Made by a program: the position numbers and the translations under genes
Assembly: GCA_002077065.1 (NCBI GenBank)
Contig: NAJO01000035.1
Span: forward strand, 372,001-436,000
DNA length: 64,000 bases
Direction of reading: 5' to 3'
From: Cryoendolithus antarcticus
Taxonomy: Eukaryota > Ascomycota > Dothideomycetes > Cladosporiales > Cladosporiaceae
The notes under the pieces: model-generated
Databases searched by the model: none
What the model saw: the letters and a program-made list of their open reading frames with translations, nothing else
Told to the model about the DNA's origin: nothing
Part shown: piece by piece, positions 31,025 through 42,364 of the stretch
Position numbering within the stretch: position 1 is the stretch's first letter
How the letters are laid out: each line of letters opens with the position of its first letter

Positions 31025-33610
31025 ATGCCTGCTTCTCAGCTCAAGCGTCTAAAGCTCTCTTTGAGAGAGCAAGGCGTGACTGGACCCCAGAAGTCGAAGA
31101 AGCAGAAAAAAGCGAATGCAGGCAAATCCAGCAGCGAGCGCATAGAGCGTAGCGCAGCCCTTCAATCGATCCGCGACTCCTTCAATCCTTTCGAGCTTCG
31201 ACAGTCTGCGCGACCGACTAAGTTCCCCAGCGCGAGCCAGAAGACTGCAAATGGAAAGACCGGGAGATACAAGGATGTCTTGCACCGACCAGGTGTTACT
31301 AAGAGTGCGGGTGAGGAGATGAGGCGAGCAAAGCTGTTGCCCGAGATGCAGAAGCGAAGCAAGGTTGGCGGGGTCGTGGATCGAAGGATCGGGGAGGGCG
31401 ATGTGGGGATGACACCTGAGGAGAGGGCATTGGAAAGGTTCACTCGGGAGAAAACGAGGAGGAAGACGGGAGGACTGTTCGACCTGGAAGGAAGTGACGA
31501 TGAGGGTGGCGTTGGGTTGACACATGGTGGAAGAAGTCTGGAAGAGCTGGGTGGGGACGACTTTCAAGACACTGTATCTGTGGGCTCCGAAGGTGACGAC
31601 GGCGAGTTGCTAAGAAGGAAGCGTCGACGAGATGACGAGGATGAAGGCAATGACGGAGATGGCGCAGGGTTGGATACAGAGCAGCCTGAGCGAAAGAAGA
31701 CGAAGCATGAAGTCATGCAAGAAGTCATGGCAAAGTCGAAGCTGCACAAGTACGAGAGGCAGAAAACCAAGGAGGATGACGAGGATATCCGTGAGGAGCT
31801 CGACAAAGGTCTGGGCGATGTGCTGGCACTGCTCCAGGGCCACAAGCGACCTGCGCCACCCGTACAAGCTCCGAACGCCGATGTGAATGGCGAGGCGCCG
31901 CCCGTAGTGAACGCCGACCGGCAGAGACTGATCGACGGTCTCGATCGTGTGAAGGCGGACAAGGAATACGATGCGCGGTTGCGACAGCTCGCCCAGGACA
32001 CTCGAGCAGCGCCGTCAGATCGAGCGAAGACCGAGGAAGAAAAGCTTGCGGCAGAGGCAGCAAGACTCCAGAAGCTCGAGACGAAGCGGCTTGCGCGCAT
32101 GCAAGGCGAGCCTGTATCCGATGATGAGGACGAGGACATGGAGGCGAGTAATGACGAAGAAATGGAGGAAATAGTAGATGGTGACGATGAGATTGTGGAT
32201 GAAGCAGCAGAGTTTGGCTTCACGTCTGCCACTGCAATCCCAAAGATCAGTGCGCCCAGTCAACCGCTGGTTCTGGACGATGAAGACGAATTCGCTCTCG
32301 ATAACGATCTCGTAGCTAGCGGCTCCGATGAAGATGTTAGCCTCGCTTCGGATGACGAAGAGTCTGCCTCTGGCTCAGAATCAGAGCAAGGTGACGAAGT
32401 GGTCACTCCGGTAGACGAAGAGGATGAGTTCGTACAAGACATTTTGGGGACTGGAGCGAACACAGCATCACTGGGCAAGCCGGCACTGGCTCAGCGAAGC
32501 AATGGACTAGCGTACACATACCCTTGTCCGAGGACGCACATTGAGCTACTCGGAGTAGTCAAGGATGTCGTGCCTGCGGAGCTGCCTACAATTGTGCAGC
32601 GTATGAGAGCTTTGCATCACCCCTCTCTGTCTGCGTCGAACAAGGAGTCGATGGCTGACTTCTCGACTGTGTTGGTAGAGCATATCGCTTACATGGCCGA
32701 TCAGAAGCAGCCTTTGGCAGTAATTGAGCAGCTGATCCGGCACATCCACTCCCTTTCTCGGACTTACGCACTTGAGATCGCCACAGCTTTCAGGACACAT
32801 CTCCAAGGGTTCCTCGAGCGAACGCAGCCTACACCAGGCGATCTGGTCGTCCTGACTGCCATTGGATCGATATACCCTACGAGCGACCACTTCCACCAAG
32901 TCGTCACTCCGGCTATCACACTCATGGCGCGCTATCTTGGTATGACGAATCCGACGACGCCTGCCCTGCATATCAATGGCGCTTTCCTGGTGCGACTTTG
33001 CCTGAGCTACCAGAAGCTGAGCAAACGCTACATCCCCGAGGCTGTTCGCTTCACACTGCGTGCACTCGGTACCGCAAAGAGCTCGGACGCGACGATCCAG
33101 CAGCCTCACCTGGACAATCTCGCCACAATGCTTGATTTGTGGAAGCATCAACCCGCATTCACCCCGATCTTCACGCCCTTCGTCCCTCTCCTAAAGGACT
33201 CCACCCATCCCACGACGAAGACCACCCTTCGCACTCTCACCATCCTCCTCACTTCCGCCCATCTCTCCCTCCGCCCCCTGCAACTCCACAACCACAAGCC
33301 CCTAGCAATCCGCTCCTCGATCCCCAAATTCGAAGAATCCTTCAACCCCGACAAACACTACGACCCCGACAAGGAACGCAGCGACTCTACCAAGCTCGCG
33401 AAGGAGTTCAAGCGCGAGAAGAAGGGCGCGCTGCGGGAGCTACGCAAGGATGCGAATTTTGTTGCTAGGGAGCAGCTCAAGGAGAAGAGGGAGCGGGATC
33501 AGGCTTACGAGAAGAAGTATCGCCGGCTTGTGGCGGAGATTCAGGGCGAGGAGGGGAGGGAGAGTAAGGAGTATGATAAGGTTAAGAGGATCAGGAAGGG
33601 GAAGAGGTAG
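31025..33610 (+). CDS. NOP14: Nucleolar protein NOP14 (18S rRNA processing)
   Basis: 861 residues in one exon from ATG 31025 (MPASQLKRLKLSLRE); the longer frame would need GTG. Nop14 is a small-subunit processome component needed for 18S maturation and 40S export. Family features: basic N-terminus, SIRDSFNPFELRQSARPTKF, RPGVTKSAGEE, MTPEERALERFTREK, highly acidic central tracts (DDEDEDMEASNDEE and others), a helical C-terminal half, and a basic tail ending VKRIRKGKR. Length is usual for the family. It works in the same process as KRE33 encoded at 10-13 kb. Confidence 0.95.
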   Translation: MPASQLKRLKLSLREQGVTGPQKSKKQKKANAGKSSSERIERSAALQSIRDSFNPFELRQSARPTKFPSASQKTANGKTGRYKDVLHRPGVTKSAGEEMRRAKLLPEMQKRSKVGGVVDRRIGEGDVGMTPEERALERFTREKTRRKTGGLFDLEGSDDEGGVGLTHGGRSLEELGGDDFQDTVSVGSEGDDGELLRRKRRRDDEDEGNDGDGAGLDTEQPERKKTKHEVMQEVMAKSKLHKYERQKTKEDDEDIREELDKGLGDVLALLQGHKRPAPPVQAPNADVNGEAPPVVNADRQRLIDGLDRVKADKEYDARLRQLAQDTRAAPSDRAKTEEEKLAAEAARLQKLETKRLARMQGEPVSDDEDEDMEASNDEEMEEIVDGDDEIVDEAAEFGFTSATAIPKISAPSQPLVLDDEDEFALDNDLVASGSDEDVSLASDDEESASGSESEQGDEVVTPVDEEDEFVQDILGTGANTASLGKPALAQRSNGLAYTYPCPRTHIELLGVVKDVVPAELPTIVQRMRALHHPSLSASNKESMADFSTVLVEHIAYMADQKQPLAVIEQLIRHIHSLSRTYALEIATAFRTHLQGFLERTQPTPGDLVVLTAIGSIYPTSDHFHQVVTPAITLMARYLGMTNPTTPALHINGAFLVRLCLSYQKLSKRYIPEAVRFTLRALGTAKSSDATIQQPHLDNLATMLDLWKHQPAFTPIFTPFVPLLKDSTHPTTKTTLRTLTILLTSAHLSLRPLQLHNHKPLAIRSSIPKFEESFNPDKHYDPDKERSDSTKLAKEFKREKKGALRELRKDANFVAREQLKEKRERDQAYEKKYRRLVAEIQGEEGRESKEYDKVKRIRKGKR

Positions 33611-35186
33611 AGTTATACAGAATATCATGACATACACAAGGCACCTCTTGCAAAATTTGCTACCTGATCTACTGGGCTCTTCCTCATATGTAAACATTGT
33701 CTCATTGGCAGTAACCCCCGCCCAATGGTCATTTGATCTACAGACGAGAGCCACACGGTGCTACAGACCAGCGCCCATCCGAAGGTTCCGCGCTCATCTC
33801 GCCCTTCTCGACTAGTAAGTCGCAGACGGATACTCGTGGAGTGCACGATAGTAGCACAAGACTCTGCCAGCTTTCGAACGAGCAGGGTCAGAGTACATCG
33901 CCGCTCTCTTCGCACATGCCAGAGCTTCTCCACACTTCATTGCTTTTGTGACTAGTTCCATGTCCGTCCGGATCGGTCCCAGCGTACAGCCTGTACGCGA
34001 TCGCCATGGACTCGAGTGATTCGCCATCTAGGAACATCATCTGCCCCGTCAAATCTCCACTGTGTGGAGTAGAAGTCTTTCCTATTCCGATGCGGGATTT
34101 CTGGTGCGCACTGATCAAAGCCCGTGCATCTCAACGCTTTGCACGGTCGTCAAGTCAAGAATGAAATCCGGATGTCTCGTCTCGTCGAAGACAGCCCAAG
34201 TCCCGCCAAGCTCCGTCGATCTCCACTTCCCGCGGACGCGGACCGTGCGCCACATGAGAAGTCTAACCTTGTCAATGACCTCTCGAATCCCTCGCATTTG
34301 GATCACGATCATGAAGCCTCCGCCAGAACGGCATGCTGCGGCCTCTAGAAAGCTCACTAATGCATGGAAGAACTCACATTCAGCCCAGGCGTTGGCGAGG
34401 TGGTCTCTGTGGGGCAATCACACGGAGAGACCCATGATTGACGCGATGCATAGTACCGCCATCACGGCCTGACTGCGGTGTCATGCATGTCCGCTGTCGG
34501 ATACCCCGCAAGTCAACCCGAACTCAAGCATTGTGCAAGCGGATCTGTTGACAATCATGCATGTCCTTGTCGCAGCTTGCGCGGTCTTATCTGGGCTTCT
34601 GGAGGGCCCGGTTCACACATGCAGACTCGCGAATGACGGGCTACGAGATGAAGCATGACGGCGCCACGAGTGAATCCTGAACATTACTGAATGCAGATCT
34701 CGGCCGATCACAGGCCTCAAGGCCATCTGCTGTGCAACTCATATCGCTGCTTCGCATTCGCTGGCCAGCACACGATGCATAGGGTTGTCAGACGAAGCCA
34801 GAGGCGCAGAGCCGCAGAACCCTGTACGTCGATCTCCACACGGGAGACGAGGGGAGCTCTCTTAAGGTAGTGCTTCGGTGCGACTAAGTGAGATTGGACG
34901 CCATGGACTGGCTGGCCCTACCGCACTAGCACAGAAGGCCCGATGACGACTCGAGCACGGTACCATAGCTCTCCCCGCAACCATGCATACAAGTCGTGGG
35001 TGAGGTATGGGGATGTTTGGGGCTTCTAGAAGGCCTCGTGATGTATAAAAGAGGCCGATGTATCCGGTGTGGTGGTAGGTTCAGTGGACTTCACCCTCGT
35101 CCTTCTCTTTGGTCAGCACTCCGTAAACCTCTTCCTCTCATCGATCTGCGACATCGTCAAGAGACCATCCATCGAGACAGCACAAC
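33611..35186. other. Long intergenic region with a possible unassigned minus-strand gene
   Basis: 1.58 kb without a firm gene. Two minus-strand frames in the same phase look mildly coding: 34417-34115 (includes LGGTWAVFDETRHPDFILDL) and 34027-33812 (includes MELVTKAMKCGEALACAKRA). I could not find a convincing intron joining them, so no CDS is called. 34500-35040 shows nothing clear except the sugar-transporter promoter at its right end. Confidence 0.35.
35044..35050 (+). promoter_or_regulatory. TATA box of the sugar transporter gene
   Basis: TATAAAA about 137 bp upstream of the transporter ATG, in line with a regulated promoter with a leader of roughly 100 nt. Confidence 0.6.
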
Positions 35187-36979
35187 ATGCCTCTTCTGAT
35201 CAAGCCTCCGCCTGGTACGCCTGGCAAAGCGTGGCCAGCTATTGCCGTCGGCCTGTTCGTGGCCTTTGGCGGTGTGCTCTTCGGCTATGACACGGGGACA
35301 ATCGGTGGCATCCTCGCCAACAAGTACTGGCGCGAGCACTTCTCCACCGGTTTCATCAATAAGAAGGACGGAATCCTGGATGTCACCGCCTCGCAGTCCT
35401 CCGAGATTGTGTCCATCCTCTCTGCCGGCACCTTCTTCGGTGCCCTGACCGCAGCACCGACGGCAGATTTCTTCGGCCGCAGATATGGTCTCATGGTCTC
35501 AGTCGTCGTCTTCACACTTGGTGTGATTCTCCAGACAGCTGCGACTGCGATTCCCATGTTCGTCGCAGGCCGCTTCTTCGCCGGCTACGGCGTGGGCATG
35601 ATCAGCGCTATCATTCCTTTGTACCAGTCTGAGACAGCCCCCAAGTGGATTCGTGGCTCGATCGTCGGCGCCTATCAGCTAGCCATCACCATCGGTCTGC
35701 TCCTCGCTGCAATTGTAAACAACTCCACCAAAAATCGCGAAGATACAGGCAGCTACCGCATCCCCATCGCCGTACAATTCGCCTGGGCGCTCATCCTCTT
35801 CTTCGGCATGCTACTCCTGCCTGACACGCCGCGCATGTGGATCAAGCGCAACAAGCCGGAGCAGGCTGCCAAAGCGCTCTCGACGCTGAGGCGATTGGAC
35901 GTCGATCACCCGGCGTTGGTGGAAGAGCTGGCAGAAATCACCGCGAACCACGAGTACGAGCTTACTCTTGGCAAGGCCTCGTACCTGGACTGCTTCAAGG
36001 GTTCTCTGGGCAAGCGGCTAGCGACTGGATGTGGCTTGCAAGCGTTGCAGCAGTTGACTGGCGTGTGAGTGTCGATGTCCTTACCTCCCCAAGCATCTCC
36101 GTCGACTGACAGTAGCGATCTAGGAACTTCATCTTCTACTACGGCACTTCCTTCTTTACGAACGCGGGCTTCAAGAACTCCTTCGTCGTCTCCATGATCA
36201 CATCCGCAGTGAACACCGGCTCCACATTCCCCGGCCTCTACATGGTCGAAGCATGGGGTCGTCGTCCCCTACTCCTCTTCGGCGCCGTCGGCATGGCCGT
36301 CTGCCAATTCATCGTCGCTGGCGTAGGCACAGGAGTCGGCACCGAGAACCAGACCGCGCAAAACGCGCTCATCGCCTTCATCTGCATCTACATCTTCTTC
36401 TTCGCCTGCTCCTGGTACGTACTTCCATTGATCCCCTCAGCCTTGCAGCCCAGACCACTAACACAAAACTACACAGGGGTCCCTGCGCCTGGGTCGTCAC
36501 CGGCGAGATCTTCCCGCTCAAAGTCCGCGCCAAGTCCCTCTCCATGACCACCGCCTCCAACTGGCTCCTCAACTGGGCCATCGCCTACGCGACACCCTAC
36601 ATGGTCAACGACGGGCCCGGCAACGCCAATCTCGGCGCCAAGGTGTTCTTCGTCTGGGGCGGCTTTTGCTTCATCTGCACGTGAGTCCCCCAACCCCAAC
36701 CAGTCTTGCCATTCAAGGCTTGCCATGCTGACCCGCGTCAGATTCTTCGTCTGGGCTATGATTTACGAGACCAAGGGCTTGTCGCTGGAGCAGGTTGACG
36801 AGCTGTATGCGAAGGTTGATAAGGCGTGGAAGTCCAAGGGTTTCGTGCCCACCGTCAGCTTCCAGGAGGTGAGGGATGTGGCGGGCGCGGATCGGAAGGC
36901 TAGTCTCGTTGATTTGGAGAATGTGGCTATGCGGAAGAAGAGCATTGGGCATGACGAGGAGAAGACGTATCAGCAATGA
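35187..36979 (+). CDS. MFS sugar porter (hexose transporter family)
   Basis: Exons 35187-36064, 36124-36414, 36477-36680 and 36742-36979 give 536 residues with 12 predicted spans. Introns are 59, 62 and 61 bp with GTGAGT/GTACGT/GTGAGT donors, CTGAC or CTAAC branches and TAG/CAG acceptors; all phases agree. Sugar porter signatures: GVLFGYDTGTIGG in span 1, DFFGRRYGL, GRFFAGYGVG, PDTPRMW before the central loop, QALQQLTGVNFIFYYG in span 7, EAWGRRPLLL and the span 10 block CAWVVTGEIFPLKVRAK. This fits high-affinity glucose or monosaccharide carriers of filamentous fungi; the substrate cannot be read from sequence. The C-terminal tail is charged. Confidence 0.92.
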
Positions 36980-37970
36980 GGTTGGTGACGTCGGGGGCAT
37001 ATTTGAGGAAGTGCCCGGGAGGGGAGGGCAGGGTATAGGTTCTACCTAGATACCAGAGTAGTGAACGCTGTATAGGGCTACTCATGACCCACGTCTACGG
37101 TCTGCCCAGTGCTATGCAGTACTTCTGGAAAAGCGAAGTTGTAAGCTACCGTCTTTCTCCGATCATGAATCTGATGTCCACGTCCCACAAAATGCTTCTC
37201 TCGACTCGTCGGCACGGAATCCAGGCCCGTTACGTGAAGAGACCAGGCACGAGAAAACGACAGCAGTGAGATGAATAGCACTCTGGATCGCCGAGCACGT
37301 GACAGCAGACATAGAGTACGCAGGTGAGGGTCATCTGTCGTCCCACGATGAGCAGTCCACACGCGTTGGTGTCTTGCCGGGTGGACTATAACATAATGAG
37401 TTACCCGAGGATCGCTTCAGCGTACTAACACAAATAGCGCAGAACGAGGAAGGTACAAGAACCTCACGAGATTCAATGAACCGCGGCTTAAGCCCTCCAT
37501 TCACGCCTTTGGCAACTACGCATCATCCCACTCGTACATCCACTTCGCCTGCACCGCGTAGCCGATCACACGGTGACGCATGACACAGCCCAATCGTCTT
37601 GTCCTCTTTCGACTTCGAGCGTGACGTCGTTGTTCGTTTGTAACCTCATCGCCCGAGCGCCGTCCCGCTAGGTCTGGGGAGCGGAGACTTGACGCGCGAC
37701 CGGTGCTGCGTGGGCTCGCTATTGGCAGCGCGTTTCCGGGCGCGCTGCAGCCGGTGCGGTGCTTGCGGTGCGAGGTCTGGCGCCAATCAATGCGGCGTGT
37801 CGTGCCTTGATGCTCCCCGTTCGATTGCCGAACGGCCGTCGGCGATCGTGGCCGTGTTGGTCAAATGCTCCAGGGCTTTGGCAAGCGTGATCTGTGCCGT
37901 GCTGCTGTCAAGCTGATCGCTGACTACGTTCATAGCTCGTATTTTCTTCTCCCTCGTACAAGTCACCCCT
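36980..37970. other. Intergenic region without a supported gene (991 bp)
   Basis: Between the transporter stop and the RPC40 stop (convergent). Short frames on both strands have no coding signature. 37600-37900 is locally GC-rich. Confidence 0.4.
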
Positions 37971-39140
37971 TCACCTCCCCTCCTCCAAATCATCCAAATG
38001 CCTCTTGAATCTCTCAGACTTCGCCTTGAGCAACCTGACCGAGTCCAGGAACAACTCATCGCTCCTTATCTGCCCCGTGCTTTCGACACTGAAAATAAAG
38101 TGATCCCGATACCGCCCCAGCTTGACCTTATCCACAAACTCCGGATGCCGCAAGCACTCCCTACTGACTGTGTCCTTCATCGTATCTTTCACCACAGCCT
38201 TCTTCCTGCCAGTTTTCGCATCGTCGACGATCTCAATCACGCCTCGAGGGAAGCAGCGGGCGAACTTCTTGGCATCTGCGTCGAGGATGGGCTCTTTGAT
38301 TTCGATCTTAGGGAGAAGTCGGTAAGATGCGGTGGCTACGGGCGAGAACTTGGCGTGGTCCGCGCCAATACCTTTGATGCAGTGTACTCGAACGTGAATC
38401 TTCTGACCGGGTCGCAGCTTCGCAATGAGGATATCCGGGTTCGTAGGGCGTATCCTGTTTTCCCCAGCGAACAGCTTCTCCTGCCCTCCCTGCGGCTCGA
38501 AGACAAGATCTCGAGCGAAGACATTCGTATTCACATACCGCTCCTCGGGATCTGTGCTCCCTGCTTTCGCTAGCGCTTTGCCGTCTCGGCCATCAAGCTC
38601 GGTGGTAGCCCAACGACATTCGACGTCCAGCGTCATGACGACGGTGTTGTAATCGCTTGGCACGCTCTCGCTCGGGTCGTGGCCTTCCTCCTCGAAGGTT
38701 GCTTGCGCGGCGTAGTCATCCTTTGGTGGAGGCTTTCGGAACCAGCGCATCCACTGCAGACCTTCCTCCCCACCCGTCAGTGGTATGAGACCGAGTCTGT
38801 GTGCCAAGACTTCATCCTGAATGATCGAGGTGTTGTTGAAGACGAAAACATCCTCGATGGCGAGTGTGGGCACTTCAGCTACCAGTATGCGCCTGAATGC
38901 ATTGGCTATGCTGGCATCTACCCCTACCAATGAGAAGACAGCATCGTATGGCTCATTCTGGTGGAAGTCGACTTTGAGCTGCTCGGTGAAGCGGTCGAGG
39001 TCCCATGTGTCGTCTTGCTGAGGTCCGTAGTGCCCGGGGATGTCGTTGGCTGAGGTGTGAGTGACGGTCTCGGCGTTGATGCCCACGATGCGCCGCTCCT
39101 CCAGCTGCTCGTCCGTGAGCGGGCCCCATGCGGTGGGCAT
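37971..39140 (-). CDS. RPC40: RNA polymerases I and III subunit AC40 (RPAC1)
   Basis: 389 residues, one exon, ATG 39140. This alpha-like subunit pairs with AC19 to nucleate Pol I and Pol III assembly. Signatures: VDASIANAFRRILVAEVPTL (the alpha-motif region), FNNTSIIQDEVLAHRLGLIP, a C-terminal dimerisation part with DHFIFSVESTGQI, and a charged tail. Length is normal for the family. It is divergent from the complex I 49 kDa gene with a 321-bp spacer. Confidence 0.95.
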   Translation of the reverse strand: MPTAWGPLTDEQLEERRIVGINAETVTHTSANDIPGHYGPQQDDTWDLDRFTEQLKVDFHQNEPYDAVFSLVGVDASIANAFRRILVAEVPTLAIEDVFVFNNTSIIQDEVLAHRLGLIPLTGGEEGLQWMRWFRKPPPKDDYAAQATFEEEGHDPSESVPSDYNTVVMTLDVECRWATTELDGRDGKALAKAGSTDPEERYVNTNVFARDLVFEPQGGQEKLFAGENRIRPTNPDILIAKLRPGQKIHVRVHCIKGIGADHAKFSPVATASYRLLPKIEIKEPILDADAKKFARCFPRGVIEIVDDAKTGRKKAVVKDTMKDTVSRECLRHPEFVDKVKLGRYRDHFIFSVESTGQIRSDELFLDSVRLLKAKSERFKRHLDDLEEGR

Positions 39141-39461
39141 GATTGCGCAATTCTGTATTGATTACGACTGCCTCCTTCACTCTGCTGCCTCGATCAAGAG
39201 TGTTTCTGCCTTACCACCATGCTCATGCGCGAGTCTCGAAAAAGTTCAGAGCCACGAGCTTCAAACGTGGGGAAGCAGATCTGCTGCCAAGCCAGTGAGG
39301 CTCTCCACTGCAGCCAATCAGCGCGTACATCGATCGAAACTCATCATCGACTGCACCTCCTCCATTGCGAGGAAGCTGCAAGTCTCCACGCCACCACCTC
39401 TCCGCTCCACCAGCATCCAGCGGACAGCCCGCCTGTACCGCATACGAGGACTGGCAACACA
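39141..39461. promoter_or_regulatory. Divergent promoter, RPC40 / 49 kDa complex I subunit
   Basis: 321-bp spacer between start codons; an in-frame upstream extension of the + gene exists but has no ATG suited to a presequence and looks non-coding. Confidence 0.45.
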
Positions 39462-40938
39462 ATGTCAGCTCCCTTCTCCCGCCTCGCGGCCAACACCGCA
39501 AAGCGAGCCTGCCGTCACCCCCAATCGCGCCTCGCCACCACACCCCTCCGCCCACACACACAGCTCCGCGCACTTTCCTCCACACCCGCACGAAAGCTCG
39601 CACAGCCGATAGAGAACCACGCCACACGTCTCGTCCCCGTAGACCCCAGCTTCGGCCAGCCCACGAACCCTGATGCCACGCTCAGTGAGCTGGACGAGAC
39701 GTCAGGCTCTGTGGACCAGAGGAAGATCCGCCACTACACAGTCAACTTCGGGCCACAACATCCCGCCGCCCATGGCGTGCTACGATTGATCCTCGAGCTC
39801 AATGGCGAGGAGATCATTCGCGCGGATCCGCACGTGGGCCTACTGCACAGAGGCACGGAGAAGTTGATCGAGTACAAGACGTACTTGCAAGCACTGCCGT
39901 ACTTTGATCGTCTGGACTACGTCTCCATGATGACGAACGAGCAGTGCTTTTCGTTGGCCGTGGAGAAGCTGCTGAATATCGAGGTGCCGGAGCGGGCGAA
40001 GTGGATCCGGACGCTCTTTGGTGAGATCACGAGGATCTTGAACCATCTCATGTCTATCTTGTCACATGCTATGGATGTTGGTGCTCTTACGCCATTCTTG
40101 TGGGGGTTCGAGGAGCGTGAGAAGCTGATGGTGAGTGACAGAGCACTGATGAGATATGATCGGCACTGACATCACGCAGGAATTCTACGAACGCGTCTCT
40201 GGTGCTCGACTTCACGCAGCCTACGTCCGTCCAGGTGGCGTGTCACAAGACTTGCCCGTCGGTCTTCTCGACGACATCTACCAATGGGCCACCCAATTCG
40301 GCGACCGGATCGACGAGACTGAGGAGCTCCTGACAGACAACCGCATCTGGATCGGCCGCACAAAGGGCATCGGTGTCGTTTCCGCAGCCGACGCTTTGAA
40401 CTACTCCTTCTCCGGCGTCATGCTCCGCGGCTCCGGTATCCCCTGGGACATCCGCAAATCGCAGCCTTACGACGCCTACGACCAAGTCGAGTTCGACGTA
40501 CCAGTAGGTGTCCACGGAGACTGCTACGACCGGTATCTCTGCCGCATGGAAGAATTCCGACAGTCACTGCGGATTATCCACCAATGCTTGAATAAGATGC
40601 CCACTGGCCCGATCAAGGTGGAAGACTACAAGATCGCTCCTCCGCCGCGAGCGGCTATGAAGGAGAACATGGAAGCACTGATTCATCACTTCCTGCTCTT
40701 CAGCAAGGGCTACACAGTCCCGCCAGGGGAGACTTACAGCGCTATCGAGGCGCCGAAGGGCGAGATGGGCGTGTTCGTTGTGAGTGATGGGAGCGAGCGA
40801 CCTTACAGGTGCAAGATCAGGGCACCTGGATTCGCGCATTTGAGTTGCTTCGATCAGATCTCGAGGGGTCATTTGTTGGCTGATGCTGTCGCCATCATCG
40901 GTACCATGGACTTGGTGTTTGGCGAGGTGGATCGGTAG
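39462..40938 (+). CDS. NUO-49: NADH:ubiquinone oxidoreductase 49 kDa subunit (NDUFS2), mitochondrial
   Basis: Exons 39462-40130 and 40180-40938 (49-bp intron, GTGAGT donor, CTGAC branch, CAG acceptor) give 475 residues. This core complex I subunit lines the quinone site next to the N2 cluster. The N-terminus [19 protein letters not shown] is a presequence. Conserved blocks include [62 protein letters not shown] across the exon join, and [11 protein letters not shown] near the C-terminus. ATG 39462 is chosen because the longer frame lacks an appropriate start. Its likely modifier (NDUFAF7-like) is encoded at 8.5 kb. Confidence 0.96.
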
Positions 40939-41345
40939 TCAGCTGGGATGGGAAGGTGGGAGTTGTACATATGTTCAGTAGCTTTTGCAGCGCTTCCGTC
41001 GCCCATTTAGCTTGCCTCTGGCTTCTCGCTCGTCCTGATTTGACCCCGGGGCCGTCATCGCTGTCCTTTTACATGCTTCGCGCTGAGTACGGTAGGAACA
41101 TGAAGCATCACCCGCAGTATCCGCGATGACTGGATTTGACTTCAGCGACCTCGGTGCTTCTAACTCCTACAGCTCCATGGCATTTGTAATGTAGACTAGC
41201 GTACGGCTGTTTATTGTGTATACCTAAGCAGACAAGAGGCTTTCATCCCCATGCTCATGATGATCTAGTGTCTTTCCTATCTTCTTACCAGTAGGGCAGC
41301 GCGGTTCCCATCTACCACTTGTATTGATACCTCATCTTACACGAA
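40939..41345. other. Intergenic region (407 bp)
   Basis: 3' UTR of the 49 kDa subunit gene and upstream region of the Dabb gene; no gene or tRNA seen. Confidence 0.4.
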
Positions 41346-41928
41346 ATGACGTTCATTAAACGCATCACCCTCTTCAAAGTCCCCAAGCAATCCGACATCG
41401 AGCTCGTCCTCAAGGCTTACGAAATCCTACGCAGCACGGCTGTCAAGGTACGACGAAAGCGATCCCACCACTTCAATCGGAGCTTGGATGCGGGCGTTCT
41501 TGCCGCCTTTGCCGTGTGGACACTTGGAGAGTCCTGCACGTTTCGAACGCGCTGTGGGGTTTCTCGCTAACTACGTGGACTCTAGGATGGCCGGCCCTAC
41601 GTCGTCTCGAACGTTGTGCGGCCTGTGTTGAACACGAGTAGTCCGCTGAGTCACGGCTTCACGGTCATGTCGCAGTCTGTCTTTGGGAAGCACGCGGATC
41701 ACGACTTCTATGATAAGGACTGTCCGGCGCATAAGAAGTTGAAGGTAAGTTCACTCCGTTCGTGCAGAATGACGTTAGATGCGGATTGAGGTGCAGGGGT
41801 AACGGAGCGATGAGATGGTAAGGTGAGGGACTGAGCTGATGTTGACGCAGGAGACGACTGGCAAAGTGAGGGTGGGCGATGTGATGACTATCGTCACTGA
41901 GGGGCAGTGGCCGGAGGCGAAGCTGTAA
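41346..41928 (+). CDS. Stress-responsive A/B barrel (Dabb) domain protein
   Basis: Three exons (41346-41447, 41586-41744, 41851-41928) give 112 residues, the normal size of a one-domain Dabb protein. Introns are 138 and 106 bp, longer than most here, with GTACGA and GTAAGT donors and CTAAC/TTGAC branch-like sites; all phases are 0. Dabb features: IKRITLFKVPKQSD at the start, HGFTVMSQSVFGKHADHDFY in the middle, PAHKKLK, and a final strand VMTIVTEGQ. Fungal Dabb proteins are small dimeric barrels of mostly unknown role, some stress-induced or tailoring enzymes. The final codons read CTG TAA GT, so a further intron at 41926 is possible. Confidence 0.82.
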
Positions 41929-42364
41929 GTGTGAAAGATGAGATGATGGAGACTCTGCCGGCGATCTTTGGTGAGCAAAGTGTCTCGATTCCACTCTCAC
42001 TGCGCTCTGAGGTCTCCCAGTCGTTGAGACCATTTCGGTCTCCGAGCGCACCTTGCACGTTGGTCGAAATGCCTAATATAACATCGAGGGGCTCTGTACC
42101 GATTAGTCTGAAGAACACTTGAGTCGCAAGCATGAGCATGACTTACCAAGTGACAACGCCACCTGCTTTCCAGGAGTCAGTCCTCCCTCTGCCCAACATT
42201 TGCGCGGGAGCTGTGTAGCTTGCGTATCACTGTCCATCCCTCCTTATATGAACGTCACACTTGCTTGTACTTCCTGGTGAGAATCGCAAGCAGCGTCTTG
42301 AGTGGTGGACGAACCAGTCATCGCTGGCTTGGCCACTCATGCACCCGTTTCTCGGCTCGCCTAC
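41929..42364. other. Convergent spacer (436 bp)
   Basis: Between the stops of the Dabb gene (+) and the 275-residue hypothetical (-). No gene seen. Confidence 0.35.
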
